Part shown: positions 29,003 to 38,195 of the stretch, one piece after another
Numbering within the stretch: the first letter of the stretch is position 1
How the letters are laid out: each line of letters starts with the position of its first letter
NCBI RefSeq assembly: GCF_003073375.1
Contig: NZ_CP029002.1
Span: forward strand, 2,776,001 to 2,840,000
From: Lysinibacillus sp. 2017
Lineage (GTDB): Bacteria > Bacillota > Bacilli > Bacillales_A > Planococcaceae
Direction of reading: 5' to 3'
Length of the DNA: 64,000 nucleotides
Program-made: the position numbers and the translations under genes
The notes under the pieces: model-generated
What the model was told of the DNA's origin: nothing
The model's database searches: none
What the model saw: only the letters and a program-made list of their open reading frames with translations

Positions 29003-29004
29003 TT

Positions 29005-29718
29005 TTATTTACGTTCTAAAAGTTGCGTTAACTCTTCTTCTGTTAATTCTCGGTATTCCCCTAATTCAAGCTCCTCATCAAGCTGTAAAGGTCCCATTGA
29101 TAGTCGTTTTAAGTAGGTAACTGTTTTACCAACTGCTTCAAACATACGTTTTACTTGATGGAACTTACCCTCTTGAATCATCAGTTCGATTTCTGACTCT
29201 TCACCTGAAGCCAAAATTTTCAGTTCACCTGGTTGTGTATGATACCCATCATCGAGTGTCACACCTTGAGCAAATGCTTCGATATCAACTTCGGTAACAA
29301 CCCCATCAATTTTTGCATAATACCATTTTGATACATGCTTTTTCGGTGAAAGTAAGTTATGCGCTAAGCTCCCGTCATTTGTGATGAGTAAAAGCCCTTC
29401 CGTATCTTTATCTAATCGACCTACTGGGAAAGGCTCAAAATGTTGTATAGATGGGTCTAGTAACTCAATAACCGTTGGATCATATTTATCTTCTGTAGCT
29501 GAAATAACACCAGGTGGCTTATTCATCATGACATAAATAAACTCAATGTATTCTACACGCTCGCCAAATACTGAAACATTTTGCTTTTCTGGATTGACAT
29601 GCATCGCAGAATCTTTTACTTCTACCCCATCCACGGTAACTGCCTTTTGCTTTAATAGAACTTTTACTTCTTTTCGTGAGCCATAACCCATGTTTGCTAA
29701 TAATTTATCTAAACGCAT
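29005..29718 (-). CDS. 16S rRNA pseudouridine(516) synthase family protein (RsuA-type)
   Basis: An N-terminal S4 domain ('MRLDKLLANMGYGSRKEVKVLLKQKAVTVDG') is followed by the RsuA/RluB catalytic core: 'MMNKPPGVISAT', 'PVGRLDKDTEGLLLITNDG' with the catalytic Asp in GRLDKDT, and 'EGKFHQVKRMF'. It isomerises uridine in rRNA. The start at 29718 follows GGAGGATAAG. 237 aa is the normal size. It follows murJ on the same strand, separated by a weak hairpin. Confidence 0.92.
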   Translation of the reverse strand: MRLDKLLANMGYGSRKEVKVLLKQKAVTVDGVEVKDSAMHVNPEKQNVSVFGERVEYIEFIYVMMNKPPGVISATEDKYDPTVIELLDPSIQHFEPFPVGRLDKDTEGLLLITNDGSLAHNLLSPKKHVSKWYYAKIDGVVTEVDIEAFAQGVTLDDGYHTQPGELKILASGEESEIELMIQEGKFHQVKRMFEAVGKTVTYLKRLSMGPLQLDEELELGEYRELTEEELTQLLERK

Positions 29719-29737
29719 CTTATCCTCCAATAAAATA

Positions 29738-29760
29738 GGACGTCTAATACGCAGACGCCC
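29738..29760 (-). terminator. Weak hairpin between murJ and the pseudouridine synthase gene
   Basis: GGACGTCT pairs with AGACGCCC; on the minus strand it is followed by TATTTTATT, a poor T-run, so read-through into the next gene is likely. Confidence 0.45.
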
Positions 29761-29771
29761 CGTTTTTTATT

Positions 29772-31388
29772 TTATTTTATCAATTTTAATTTACGTGCAA
29801 TCTTCCCTAATTTATCTCCGAGTAAAATTTGAGCTAATCCTAATTTATAAGCGACTGCGCCATAAATCGCTCCCCCAACACCTGCGCAAACTACTGCGTA
29901 TACTAATGCAAGTAACTTCGAAGTAGCTGGTGCAATTGCTGTAAGACCGGTGTGTGTTAACCAAACAACAAGTAACATGACGCCTGTTAATATGAATATT
30001 AATAGAATGCGACGTATAACAACTTTTGAGTTATAAGCTGTCACTTTGTTAATGACTAAAACATTAATAACAATCGTTACAAGATAACCAATTGCTGTCG
30101 CTAAAATTGCTCCATCCACTGACATGACTTTAATCAGTGGTGTATTTAAAATCGTTTTGACAAATAAACCAAGCAATAAACTAAATACAACCCACTTTTG
30201 ATAATCGACACCTTGTAAAATCGCTGCTGATACTGTAAATAGCGCAAATAAAACAGCAAGTGGTGCATAGTGACTTAATACTTGCGTACCCATTTCACTA
30301 TAGGAATAGAAGAAATGATATAAATCTTCTGCTAAAATCGCAATCCCAAACGAAGCTGGTACTGTAATGAATAATAACACTTGATACGTTTTATCCATTG
30401 CCGCGTGAACACCGCGAAAATCTTTTTGTGTAAAGTATTTCGTCACAGTTGGAATAATGGCCATTGAGAAGCCTGTTGCTAAAACGACTGGAATCATCAC
30501 AATTTTTTGTGTTAATAAGTTTAGCATCGTGAAGTACGTATCTGTTATTTTTGCTTCAACACCACCAGCAATCATTGCACGGTTAAATGTTAGCATATCA
30601 ACAAGTTGGAATAATGAACTTCCAAGACCTACGAATACGACTGGAATCGAGTACTTAAAAATCTCTTTATACATGTTGGAGTAAGGTAGCTGATGCTCTT
30701 TTGGTGCAATCACTTGAACCGCTTTAATTTCAGGGCGTAATTTTTTCCAATAATAGAGCAGTGTTACAAGTCCTCCAATTGCACCAATAAATGCAGCAAA
30801 TACTGATAAATTTACGGCCGTAATTTGATTGCCATCCATAACATTTACTACAACAAACGCGCCACCTAATAAGAAGATGATACGAACAATCTGCTCAATT
30901 AATTGCGATATTGAGGTCGGTAAATAATGACCGTAACCTTGCAAATAACCACGTATTAAACTCATAAATGGTACAACGATTAACGCATAACTTACCCACT
31001 GAATAACATTTGCAATTTGTTCTACGCTAAATGTTTGCTCATCATCCGCGATAACAATATTCGCAATCGGTGTTGCTAATAAGTTCATTAAAATAAACGC
31101 CACAATCCCTGTAAGCGTCATTAAAAGTGCACCTGTTTTGACTAAGCGGCGCCCTGCATCATAATCACCTAATGCATTATATTTCGATACAAACTTCGAA
31201 ACCGCAATTGGTAATCCCGCAATTGCGATAGATAACATAATGTTATATGGAATATAGGCATAGTTGTATAACCCAATATTCTCTTCACCAACAATTGCAT
31301 AAAACGGGAAAATATAAACTAATCCTAAAAGCTTCGATAAAAACAATCCGATTGTTAAAATCGCTGTTCCCTTCATTAATGAAGACAT
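29772..31388 (-). CDS. murJ: Lipid II flippase / polysaccharide biosynthesis protein (MurJ/YtgP)
   Basis: The 538-aa protein is a multi-span MOP-superfamily transporter with about 14 hydrophobic segments. The start 'MSSLMKGTAILTIGLFLSKLLGLVYIFPFYAIVG' is typical of YtgP, which in B. subtilis moves lipid-linked peptidoglycan precursor across the membrane (MurJ). 'RGYLQGYGHYLPTSISQLIEQIVRI' is a conserved loop. It has its own upstream region. Sporulation-specific SpoVB is the main alternative, but gene order supports YtgP. Confidence 0.88.
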   Translation of the reverse strand: MSSLMKGTAILTIGLFLSKLLGLVYIFPFYAIVGEENIGLYNYAYIPYNIMLSIAIAGLPIAVSKFVSKYNALGDYDAGRRLVKTGALLMTLTGIVAFILMNLLATPIANIVIADDEQTFSVEQIANVIQWVSYALIVVPFMSLIRGYLQGYGHYLPTSISQLIEQIVRIIFLLGGAFVVVNVMDGNQITAVNLSVFAAFIGAIGGLVTLLYYWKKLRPEIKAVQVIAPKEHQLPYSNMYKEIFKYSIPVVFVGLGSSLFQLVDMLTFNRAMIAGGVEAKITDTYFTMLNLLTQKIVMIPVVLATGFSMAIIPTVTKYFTQKDFRGVHAAMDKTYQVLLFITVPASFGIAILAEDLYHFFYSYSEMGTQVLSHYAPLAVLFALFTVSAAILQGVDYQKWVVFSLLLGLFVKTILNTPLIKVMSVDGAILATAIGYLVTIVINVLVINKVTAYNSKVVIRRILLIFILTGVMLLVVWLTHTGLTAIAPATSKLLALVYAVVCAGVGGAIYGAVAYKLGLAQILLGDKLGKIARKLKLIK

Positions 31389-31650
31389 GAAAAAACCTAC
31401 CGTTCTATATAAAAATTCAATAAATATGTTGGATATATCATTCTATTTTCATTGTATCGAATGAATTTTTACAGAATTTAACTTTCTCTAATGACGATTT
31501 CCGACAAAAGGAAGTTCCCGTACTTTTCCTTATACAAGTTTACATGTGAAAGACCATTTACTCAAATAGTTTCTTCGTTTCATGTATAATAGGTCATAGA
31601 AAAGAACAGCTACTAAGCAAATTTTTGCATAAGAAAGTGAGAAATCATTC

Positions 31651-32910
31651 ATGTTTGATTGTATAGTAATCGGTGGCGGACCATCAGGTTTAATGGCGGC
31701 AATCGCAGCAGCCGAGCAAGAAAAGAAAGTTCTACTACTTGAAAAAGGATCGAAGCTTGGTAAAAAGCTTGCGATTTCAGGTGGTGGGCGTTGTAACGTA
31801 ACGAATCGTTTATCAGCAGATGAAATTATTAAACATATCCCAGGTAATGGCCGTTTTTTATACAGCCCTTTTACGGTGTATAACAATGAAGATATTATCA
31901 AATTTTTTGAAGGACTGGGCGTTGCGCTAAAAGAAGAAGACCATGGACGTATGTTCCCTGTTTCAAACCGCGCACAAGACGTGGTCGACGCACTCGAAAA
32001 AGAATTAAAACGATTGAATGTTGAAGTGCGTTACCATACAGCAGTCAATAAATTATTAATGGATGATGAAAAGATTTACGGCGTTCGTTTAGAAAGTGGT
32101 GAAGAAGTCCGCTCTCAAACAGTCGTAGTAGCAGTGGGGGGAAAAGCAGTTCCTCAAACAGGTTCAACAGGTGATGGTTATCCATGGGCGGAACGTGCGG
32201 GACACACAGTAACAACTTTGTTCCCTACTGAAGTTCCCGTAACCTCAAAAGAACCATTCATTCAATCACGTGAATTACAAGGATTAGCATTACGTGATGT
32301 AGCCGTTTCAGTACTAAATAAAAAAGGCAAAGTGCTCGTGACCCATCAAATGGATATGCTGTTTACTCACTTTGGCTTAAGCGGTCCAGCTATTTTACGT
32401 TGTAGCCAATTTATCGTGAAAGAGCAATTAAAAACAGGAAGCGCTCCCGTACAAGTTCGTATTCAATCTTTAACAGACTATAATGAAGAAACATGCTTCC
32501 AAATGCTCAACAAAACGATTAAAGCTGAACCGAAAAAGGCCGTGAAGAACTTATGGAAATCGCTTGTACCAGAACGTTGGTTACTATTCTTACTAGAGCG
32601 TGCAGGAATTGATGTTTCATTAACAGGCATCGAGCTTTCACAAGAAAAAATCCGTAATTTTGCACGTGAACTTATAGGATTCACAATGGATGTTCACGGA
32701 ACACAACCCATTGAGAAAGCCTTTGTTACAGGTGGTGGCGTTTCTGTAAAAGAGATCGAGTCGAAAACGATGGCTTCTAAGAAAAAACTAGGTTTATATT
32801 TCTGCGGAGAAATTTTAGATATTCATGGCTATACAGGTGGCTACAATATTACATCTGCATTAGTAACAGGACGTATTGCTGGTATGAGTGCGGGTCAATT
32901 TCATGCTTAA
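31651..32910 (+). CDS. HI0933/BaiN-family FAD-dependent oxidoreductase (YtfP-like)
   Basis: The N-terminus '[32 protein letters not shown]' binds FAD; '[16 protein letters not shown]' and the C-terminal '[18 protein letters not shown]...[22 protein letters not shown]' are the signatures of the HI0933 family. The substrate is unknown for most members. 419 aa is standard. AAAGTGAG lies before the ATG. It is divergent from murJ. Confidence 0.92.
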   Translation: MFDCIVIGGGPSGLMAAIAAAEQEKKVLLLEKGSKLGKKLAISGGGRCNVTNRLSADEIIKHIPGNGRFLYSPFTVYNNEDIIKFFEGLGVALKEEDHGRMFPVSNRAQDVVDALEKELKRLNVEVRYHTAVNKLLMDDEKIYGVRLESGEEVRSQTVVVAVGGKAVPQTGSTGDGYPWAERAGHTVTTLFPTEVPVTSKEPFIQSRELQGLALRDVAVSVLNKKGKVLVTHQMDMLFTHFGLSGPAILRCSQFIVKEQLKTGSAPVQVRIQSLTDYNEETCFQMLNKTIKAEPKKAVKNLWKSLVPERWLLFLLERAGIDVSLTGIELSQEKIRNFARELIGFTMDVHGTQPIEKAFVTGGGVSVKEIESKTMASKKKLGLYFCGEILDIHGYTGGYNITSALVTGRIAGMSAGQFHA

Positions 32911-32996
32911 GAATTTTCTACTTGAAATACACTAGCACTCCCAATACTTTCCTAGTATCATAATTGTTAGTGTACAATCAGGAGGCTTAAGGCACT

Positions 32997-33812
32997 ATGC
33001 ATAATCTAGATAATAAACAAACCACGCTCTACTTAGCAGCAGATGAGCAGATGCAAACACATTTAACTTGTAAAAAACTAAAAGATACAAATAAAGAAGA
33101 GTTCACGTTTGCAATTTATGCCTTCTGTTATTTTGAACAATCAGAAGGCATGGCTAAAAGTGTACTTTTAAAATTAATTCTAGGCTTAAATAAAACAGGA
33201 TTAGGGATGACTCTAGCATTAGAATTAGCGAATATCCCGAATATTTTTCCAATGCAAGTAAAACAAATTGTCGAACACATCCAGAAAAGTCCTAGTTTTC
33301 TACAAGTTGTTACGAAACAATTAAATGTTCTTGCAGCTACTTCTGACTACGATACATCAGCTCAAGCAAAGCGTGCGAAACAATTTTTTATTGAAAATGC
33401 ACCAAAGGGAATTACCGCATTTTCAACAAATCGACAAGCAGATCAGCTTATTTGGCTTTATCAAAATGAACAGCTAATTTCAAATATTAGCCCGTTTACG
33501 ATTGATGAAAAAGGTGGGCACATTTCCTTTTCAGTTCGCATTGGCTTTAAGCATTCCTTTATAATGCAGTGCTATGAAGTAGAATGTATGATGCATCTAT
33601 TCAATGAGGATGAAAAGATTGGTTATTTCTTTGAACTTTATTTAGATCAAGAAAATTATCATCATCAATTACTTTATAACGCAATGCCCGATCATTTCAT
33701 GGAAAACAAAGCGTTTTTAAATCAGATTTTACAACTAATGATTAAGCGTAATGATGAACAGTATGATGAGTATTTACAAGATTTAATAGAAAAGTTCACC
33801 GCAAGCATATAA
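32997..33812 (+). CDS. Hypothetical protein, 271 aa
   Basis: A real gene by its AGGAGG ribosome site 12 bp before the ATG, its normal codon use and the terminator directly after. The protein is soluble with no signal peptide or membrane span, mixed alpha/beta ('HISFSVRIGFKHSFIMQCYEVECMMHLFNED'), and has two Cys-containing helices. I recognise no domain. It follows the flavoprotein gene by 86 bp and might share its transcript, though an own promoter is possible. Confidence 0.75.
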   Translation: MHNLDNKQTTLYLAADEQMQTHLTCKKLKDTNKEEFTFAIYAFCYFEQSEGMAKSVLLKLILGLNKTGLGMTLALELANIPNIFPMQVKQIVEHIQKSPSFLQVVTKQLNVLAATSDYDTSAQAKRAKQFFIENAPKGITAFSTNRQADQLIWLYQNEQLISNISPFTIDEKGGHISFSVRIGFKHSFIMQCYEVECMMHLFNEDEKIGYFFELYLDQENYHHQLLYNAMPDHFMENKAFLNQILQLMIKRNDEQYDEYLQDLIEKFTASI

Positions 33813-33853
33813 AAAGAGTCGATTCCGTTTATGAATGGAATCGACTCTTTTTT
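33811..33853. terminator. Bidirectional terminator between the 271-aa gene and trhA
   Basis: AAAAAGAGTCGATTCC (33811-33826) pairs with GGAATCGACTCTTTTT (33837-33852), with an A-run and T-run at the ends. Confidence 0.9.
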
Positions 33854-33854
33854 C

Positions 33855-34496
33855 TTATACATATAAATAAATTGCAAGGAACATCATCGCACTACCAGCA
33901 ACTACGAATACATGCCAAATCGCATGATTGTATGGGATTTTTTTATTTTTATAAAAATACGTTCCGACTGTATAAAACAAGCCACCTGAAAGTAATGTTA
34001 AAAAACCAGCCATTGTAATGTGTACTAATAATGGCTTAGCAACAAAAATAATAATCCAGCCCATGCCAATGTAAACAAGTAATGAAAGAATTTTAAATCG
34101 ATAGACGAAAAATTGCTTTAAGATAATTCCAGCCGCTGCTAAAATCCATTGAATTGCAAAAATTGTCCAACCGAGTTTTCCACCAATAGCAACTAATACA
34201 ATCGGTGTATACGTTCCAGCAATCAATAAAAAGATTGAACTATGATCCATTTTTTTTAAAAAACCTTTGTGTGTTGGCCATACATGATACATGGTCGAGG
34301 CAAAATACAAACAAAACATAGAAATCCCAAAAATAATATAGCTGATCAGTTCAATCGTCGAACTATTTGTTAGTGCTTTATTTGCTAATACTATCGTTGC
34401 TGGAATCGTCAGCAATGCCGCAACACCATGTGTCAAACCGTTCCAAAATTCTTCTTTCGCGCTATAACTACTTCGTTCCATCATGATTTGTGTCAT
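33855..34496 (-). CDS. trhA: Hemolysin III family membrane protein (PAQR/TrhA)
   Basis: The 213-aa protein has seven hydrophobic spans and the PAQR residues: 'EEFWNGLTHGVAALL' (Glu-Asn-His region), 'ASTMYHVWPTHKGF' and 'NHAIWHVFVVAGS' with His ligands of a metal. TrhA takes part in membrane energetics/homeostasis in Bacilli; hemolysin activity is historical. The start at 34496 has AGAGGTG 6 bp upstream. Its upstream region ends at the left junction of the mobile element (34600), so any promoter beyond about 100 bp has been displaced. Confidence 0.9.
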   Translation of the reverse strand: MTQIMMERSSYSAKEEFWNGLTHGVAALLTIPATIVLANKALTNSSTIELISYIIFGISMFCLYFASTMYHVWPTHKGFLKKMDHSSIFLLIAGTYTPIVLVAIGGKLGWTIFAIQWILAAAGIILKQFFVYRFKILSLLVYIGMGWIIIFVAKPLLVHITMAGFLTLLSGGLFYTVGTYFYKNKKIPYNHAIWHVFVVAGSAMMFLAIYLYV

Positions 34497-34599
34497 ACTG
34501 TACACCTCTTTCTTATTTTAATTATAAAAAAGAACTGGAAACTGCTACATATCCACTTGTCATAAGTTACATATGATATTTATCATGTTTTAAAGAAAA

Positions 34600-34631
34600 C
34601 GCCCATTAGAATCTACATAATATAGGGTGAA
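34600..34631. repeat. Left end (attL) of the mobile element
   Basis: The 32-bp stretch has outer arm CGCCCATTAGA, core AATCTACAT (34610-34618) and inner arm TATAGGGTGAA. It matches the reverse complement of 47038-47069 at 28 of 32 positions, and the core is repeated there in the same orientation. This is the layout of a tyrosine-recombinase crossover site. Confidence 0.85.
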
Positions 34632-34675
34632 TAGCATAATAAAATAAAGCTACACCTTATATTTAAAGGTTTTTA

Positions 34676-34697
34676 GTTTGATTATATATAATCAAAC
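34676..34697. repeat. Perfect 22-bp palindrome, subterminal at left end
   Basis: GTTTGATTATA followed directly by its own reverse complement. Single copies of the same 11-mer occur near the right end at 46927-46937 and 47022-47032. Likely binding sites for an element recombinase. Confidence 0.6.
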
Positions 34698-34772
34698 TTT
34701 ATAATCAAATTTTTTTGTCTAGGGGTACGGCCCACATTTCGGAAATGTTGTACGTTAAGGAATGTTAAGAAT

Positions 34773-34863
34773 ATGCACGATTTTATTCAACATCATGATG
34801 AACGCAGCCAGCACCAAAACATGTTCAACTTGTTGCTGGGACTAACTTTGTAAAAACGTGCAT
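34773..34863. ncRNA. Candidate structured element (three-way junction)
   Basis: ATGCACGATTTTA (34773-34785) pairs with TAAAAACGTGCAT (34851-34863). Inside, TTCAACATCATGATGAA forms one hairpin and CCAGCACCAA (34808-34817) with TTGTTGCTGG (34830-34839) another. No reading frame covers it. It could be a small RNA or the remnant of a palindromic insertion element. The rest of 34497-34921 holds the left end, the 22-bp palindrome and AT-rich DNA. Confidence 0.35.
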
Positions 34864-34891
34864 AAAAGTATGTATAAATAATGTTCCACTA

Positions 34892-34933
34892 AAAAAGCGA
34901 AAAATGTTGATTTAACAACGTTTATCGCTTTTT
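34892..34933. terminator. Strong terminator inside the left end of the element
   Basis: AAAAAGCGAAAAATGTTG (34892-34909) pairs with CAACGTTTATCGCTTTTT (34916-34933). On the minus strand it ends the exporter operon before it can reach trhA. Confidence 0.85.
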
Positions 34934-35161
34934 GGTGTATTTCCAAACTTTTCGTTTGGGAACGTTATTTCTTATAGGGGTCTCGTCAATTTTCCCGTAT
35001 TTACAACGATAAGAAATCTTATTAACACTGGATATGTTTTGGGGAAGAGCCAATAATAATTCTATAAAAACCTTGTATGCATAATTTTTAACCCCCGTCG
35101 ATAATTTAGAACAGGGGCTATGCTTGTTTGGACTTTTAGAATCAAAAACTGCTAAACCCAT
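34922..35161 (-). CDS. Doubtful small basic ORF downstream of the ABC exporter
   Basis: An open frame of 79 codons starts 27 bp after the exporter stop and ends in the terminator hairpin. The product is Lys/Arg/Ser-rich with one hydrophobic stretch ('VFIELLLALP'). The ribosome site AAAAGG is too close to the ATG (2 bp), so translation is uncertain. Its position would suit an immunity or accessory peptide, but it may equally be a transposase relic or chance frame. Confidence 0.25.
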   Translation of the reverse strand: MGLAVFDSKSPNKHSPCSKLSTGVKNYAYKVFIELLLALPQNISSVNKISYRCKYGKIDETPIRNNVPKRKVWKYTKKR

Positions 35162-35188
35162 AACCTTTTAAGAGAAGCTGATTTAATT

Positions 35189-36976
35189 TTATTGATACCA
35201 AACAGCTTGAGAATTATACATATTATAATAAACACCTTTCTTATTTATTAAATCTTCATGGTTTCCAATTTCAGCAATTTCGCCTTTATTCATAACTATA
35301 ATTCTATCTGCAATTCTAGCAGATGCCATTCTATGTGATATAAAAATTGCTGTTTTATCCTTAACTAAATCAATAAATTTTTCAAAAATATAAATTTCTG
35401 TTTTTGGATCTAAAGCAGCTGTGGGTTCGTCTAACACAATTATATTCGAACCCTTAAATAATGCTCTAGACAAGGCAATTTTTTGCCATTCACCTCCCGA
35501 TATATCTACACTATCTGGATGTATCTTACCAAGATTGGTATTTATTCCATTAGGTAACTTTTTAATCAAATTATTAATTTCCATTTCATTAACTACACTA
35601 TTTATTTTTATATCATTATTTATATCTGAAATATTACTAAAAGCTATATTTTCCTTAACCGAGTAAGAAAACTTTACAAAGTCTTGAAATATTACAGTTA
35701 TATTCTCTCTTAAACTTGTTTTTTCTATTTGTCTAATTTCATTTTCACCAAATAATATATCTCCCTTTGTAGGTTGATATAATCCAACTAAAATTTTGAT
35801 TAACGTGCTTTTCCCTGATCCGTTGTCACCTACAATAGCAATTTTCTCATTTTCTTTAATTTCTAGGGAAATATTTTTCAAAGTATATTCTTGATTTATA
35901 GGATATTTATAAAACAAATTTCTAATTCTTATATTTTTAACATTTGTTATTTTAACTGTCTTCCCTATCATATTTGTATTATTTTCAGTTTCACTATTTT
36001 CAAAATCCATAAAATCAAAGAAATCTTTGACATAGAGGCTGCTTTCTAAAATTACGGCCAACAATAATGAAATGTGATTAATTCTTTGTTGTAATTCTTT
36101 CATGGCTTGTATTATTGTAACGAAATTACCAATACTTAATTTTTTTAAATTTATTATCTTAACTGTCACCATTGTTGCTAGTGCATATAAGATTGCCGAG
36201 AGTCCATCTAGTCCGATATTCATATTTCTTTGTTTCTTAAGAATATGTATTAACCTAGAATTATTGGTTAATATAATCTTACTCCACTTTTCTAAAAAAG
36301 TATTTCCTAAATTAAACAATCTTACCTCTTTTGCGCTTTGCTTGTTACTAAGTAGTCCATGTATATAACTTGCTTCTCTTAATTCGGTAGTTTGACCTAT
36401 AAGTAAATTAAACTTAGCTTGTCCATATTTGTACTGAATAATAAAGGTTGGAATTCCTACTACTACTGCCATAATTACTAGTATCCAATGAGCAAAAAAT
36501 AAAAAACTTATAAAAGATAAGATACTAATAACATTTTGTAAAGATTCTAATATATTTTTAATGGGTCTTAAAAATTTTGTCCCATAATTATTTTTTATGC
36601 GAAATTGATGATTATAAAAAGAAGGTAGCTCAAAACAAGAATAAGGTACACTAATTAGTTTATTCATTATCATTTTACCCAATTCGTAATGTAGTAATTG
36701 TTCCATACTTGTATCTAAAACATTCAGAAAATTGGTAATTCCTGATTTAATTATTGCAAAAACTAATTGAAGTATTATTAATTTAATAATTAATAACATA
36801 CTACTATTATCACCTTTTACAAAAAGCGCAATCTCGTTGATGAGAGTTTGGAGTACCCATAACTCGGCGAATGGAAGTAGTCCATTCACAATTCTGAAAA
36901 ATACAGTAGCAAATAACCACGATTTTTTTATATAGTAGATTAATTTAATGGATCTGATTAAATATGAAATCATCAT
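35189..36976 (-). CDS. ABC exporter, fused membrane and ATPase domains, no peptidase domain
   Basis: The 595-aa half-transporter has six membrane spans in residues 1-310 and an ATPase from about 350: Walker A 'IVGDNGSGKSTLIKIL', signature 'DISGGEWQKIALSR', Walker B 'NIIVLDEPTAALD', H-loop 'ISHRM'. It resembles exporters of lantibiotics and other peptides. It lacks the N-terminal C39 peptidase of double-glycine exporters, so leader removal must be done by another protease. The start at 36976 has AGGAG 5 bp upstream. It lies 72 bp after the thioredoxin-like gene in one operon with the six-cysteine peptide gene. Export of that peptide, or self-protection, is the probable role. Confidence 0.85.
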   Translation of the reverse strand: MMISYLIRSIKLIYYIKKSWLFATVFFRIVNGLLPFAELWVLQTLINEIALFVKGDNSSMLLIIKLIILQLVFAIIKSGITNFLNVLDTSMEQLLHYELGKMIMNKLISVPYSCFELPSFYNHQFRIKNNYGTKFLRPIKNILESLQNVISILSFISFLFFAHWILVIMAVVVGIPTFIIQYKYGQAKFNLLIGQTTELREASYIHGLLSNKQSAKEVRLFNLGNTFLEKWSKIILTNNSRLIHILKKQRNMNIGLDGLSAILYALATMVTVKIINLKKLSIGNFVTIIQAMKELQQRINHISLLLAVILESSLYVKDFFDFMDFENSETENNTNMIGKTVKITNVKNIRIRNLFYKYPINQEYTLKNISLEIKENEKIAIVGDNGSGKSTLIKILVGLYQPTKGDILFGENEIRQIEKTSLRENITVIFQDFVKFSYSVKENIAFSNISDINNDIKINSVVNEMEINNLIKKLPNGINTNLGKIHPDSVDISGGEWQKIALSRALFKGSNIIVLDEPTAALDPKTEIYIFEKFIDLVKDKTAIFISHRMASARIADRIIVMNKGEIAEIGNHEDLINKKGVYYNMYNSQAVWYQ

Positions 36977-37048
36977 AATTTCTCCTAGAATTAAAGGTAG
37001 GTAGTAGACTACCAGAATCCACACTTTTATCAACTACAACTTTATAAC

Positions 37049-37594
37049 TTAAGAAGATTTATTAAATCGTAAATAAGATATTAATAATTCAAAATCCTTC
37101 TTATGATTTACTAGACCTTTCTCCAGCACTTTATCGTCTCTTGAAAGTAAGTAAGCAAAAGGGAAGCCAGTAATGCCAAGATTATGAAGTTGTTCATGTT
37201 TAATTAACGCTAATTGGAATTTTTCTAAATTATACAAATGAATATTTTCTCGAGCCTGTTCTTCGGTTGCTAGCATCAATATATTGAATTGCAAATTTCC
37301 AAACTCTTTTCTCAAATCCTCAAGATAAGGATAAACTCTTTTACATACTTCGCAACCATATGAAGTAATAATTATTACCGAACCCACTTTAATTTTAGGT
37401 TTTGTAAAAGGAGAACCTCCTATGGTTTTTAGTTGCGTCAATGGATAGACTTCACCTTTCTTTAATCCATCTTCATTTTTCGGAAGTCTTTTGTTTGTAG
37501 ATGAGTCAATCAATAACTTATATAAATACAGCATCATTATGGATAATACAAGAAGCATTAAGTTAACTGTAAGAAGATATATTAAATTGATCAT
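37049..37594 (-). CDS. Membrane-anchored thioredoxin-like protein (MauD/TlpA type, CEVC)
   Basis: The 181-aa protein has an N-terminal anchor (residues 2-28, 'INLIYLLTVNLMLLVLSIMMLYL') and an extracytoplasmic thioredoxin fold. 'GSVIIITSYGCEVCKRVYPYLEDL' carries the redox pair Cys81/Cys84, and 'LGITGFPFAYLLSRD' provides the cis-Pro loop. The layout resembles MauD, which works with MauE to form disulfides in methylamine dehydrogenase. Its ATG overlaps the stop of the MauE-like gene (ATGA). A role in oxidising or isomerising disulfides in the upstream cysteine-rich peptide is the natural inference. Confidence 0.8.
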   Translation of the reverse strand: MINLIYLLTVNLMLLVLSIMMLYLYKLLIDSSTNKRLPKNEDGLKKGEVYPLTQLKTIGGSPFTKPKIKVGSVIIITSYGCEVCKRVYPYLEDLRKEFGNLQFNILMLATEEQARENIHLYNLEKFQLALIKHEQLHNLGITGFPFAYLLSRDDKVLEKGLVNHKKDFELLISYLRFNKSS

Positions 37595-38181
37595 GATTTT
37601 GGTATCCGCCTTAAAGTAGTTAATTTTTTAAAGTTCTTGGATAAATAATACAGAATCATAATGTTAATACTAGCAAAGCACAACATAAAATTCTTCTCGA
37701 ATGAGTAGGTTGTAATGCCCACCTCAATTTTGCTAAAGAAAAGAAGATTTAATAAAATGAAAAGAAAGACTATCCTAGGGTATGTAGATTTCCCCAACTT
37801 TTCATCTGACAGCTCTCCAAAACAATTACAACTTATTTGTAGCCTTTTAATTTGACTATAGATTGCTGTAATAAAAAAAGATAGAATCAAAAAGAACAAT
37901 ATAACCTCTCCGTAAAAACTTGTCTTTTTAAAAATAATAAGCAATGAAACTAGTGCCTCTAGAGAAAGAATTAATATCGCAGCGATAAAAGAAAAGTACT
38001 TATTAAAACCTAACGATGAGAATACATTTAGGAACTTTGTGAAGGTAAAAATTTTAGAAATAAATGAAAAAAGGAATATAGTACTTATTAAAATTTTGAT
38101 AAATAATATTAATTCTGAAATTATCCTACACACCTTTCTAATTATACAAAAGACAAGGGTATTACCTTGCCTTTTGTACAT
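37591..38181 (-). CDS. MauE/DoxX-like redox-associated membrane protein
   Basis: The protein has four hydrophobic spans and a 'QIKRLQISCNCFGELSDEKLGKSTYPRI' loop, whose C-x-C-F-G motif followed by a short spacer to the next span is the hallmark of MauE-like proteins. These act as membrane partners for thioredoxin-like proteins, possibly like DsbB or DsbD. The start is uncertain: the ATG at 38181 has no ribosome site and lies in a hairpin; AAAGGTG (about 38133-38139) would serve an ATA at 38124. The true protein may therefore begin about 19 residues later. Confidence 0.75.
   Translation of the reverse strand: MYKRQGNTLVFCIIRKVCRIISELILFIKILISTIFLFSFISKIFTFTKFLNVFSSLGFNKYFSFIAAILILSLEALVSLLIIFKKTSFYGEVILFFLILSFFITAIYSQIKRLQISCNCFGELSDEKLGKSTYPRIVFLFILLNLLFFSKIEVGITTYSFEKNFMLCFASINIMILYYLSKNFKKLTTLRRIPKS
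38146..38177 (-). terminator. Intercistronic hairpin after the peptide gene
   Basis: ACAAAAGACAAGG (38146-38158) pairs with CCTTGCCTTTTGT (38165-38177). On the minus strand it begins 19 bp after the peptide stop and lacks a long T-run, so it is likely a partial terminator or RNA stabiliser that lets the peptide mRNA outnumber the downstream genes. Confidence 0.5.
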
Positions 38182-38195
38182 TTAAAACTTAATTT

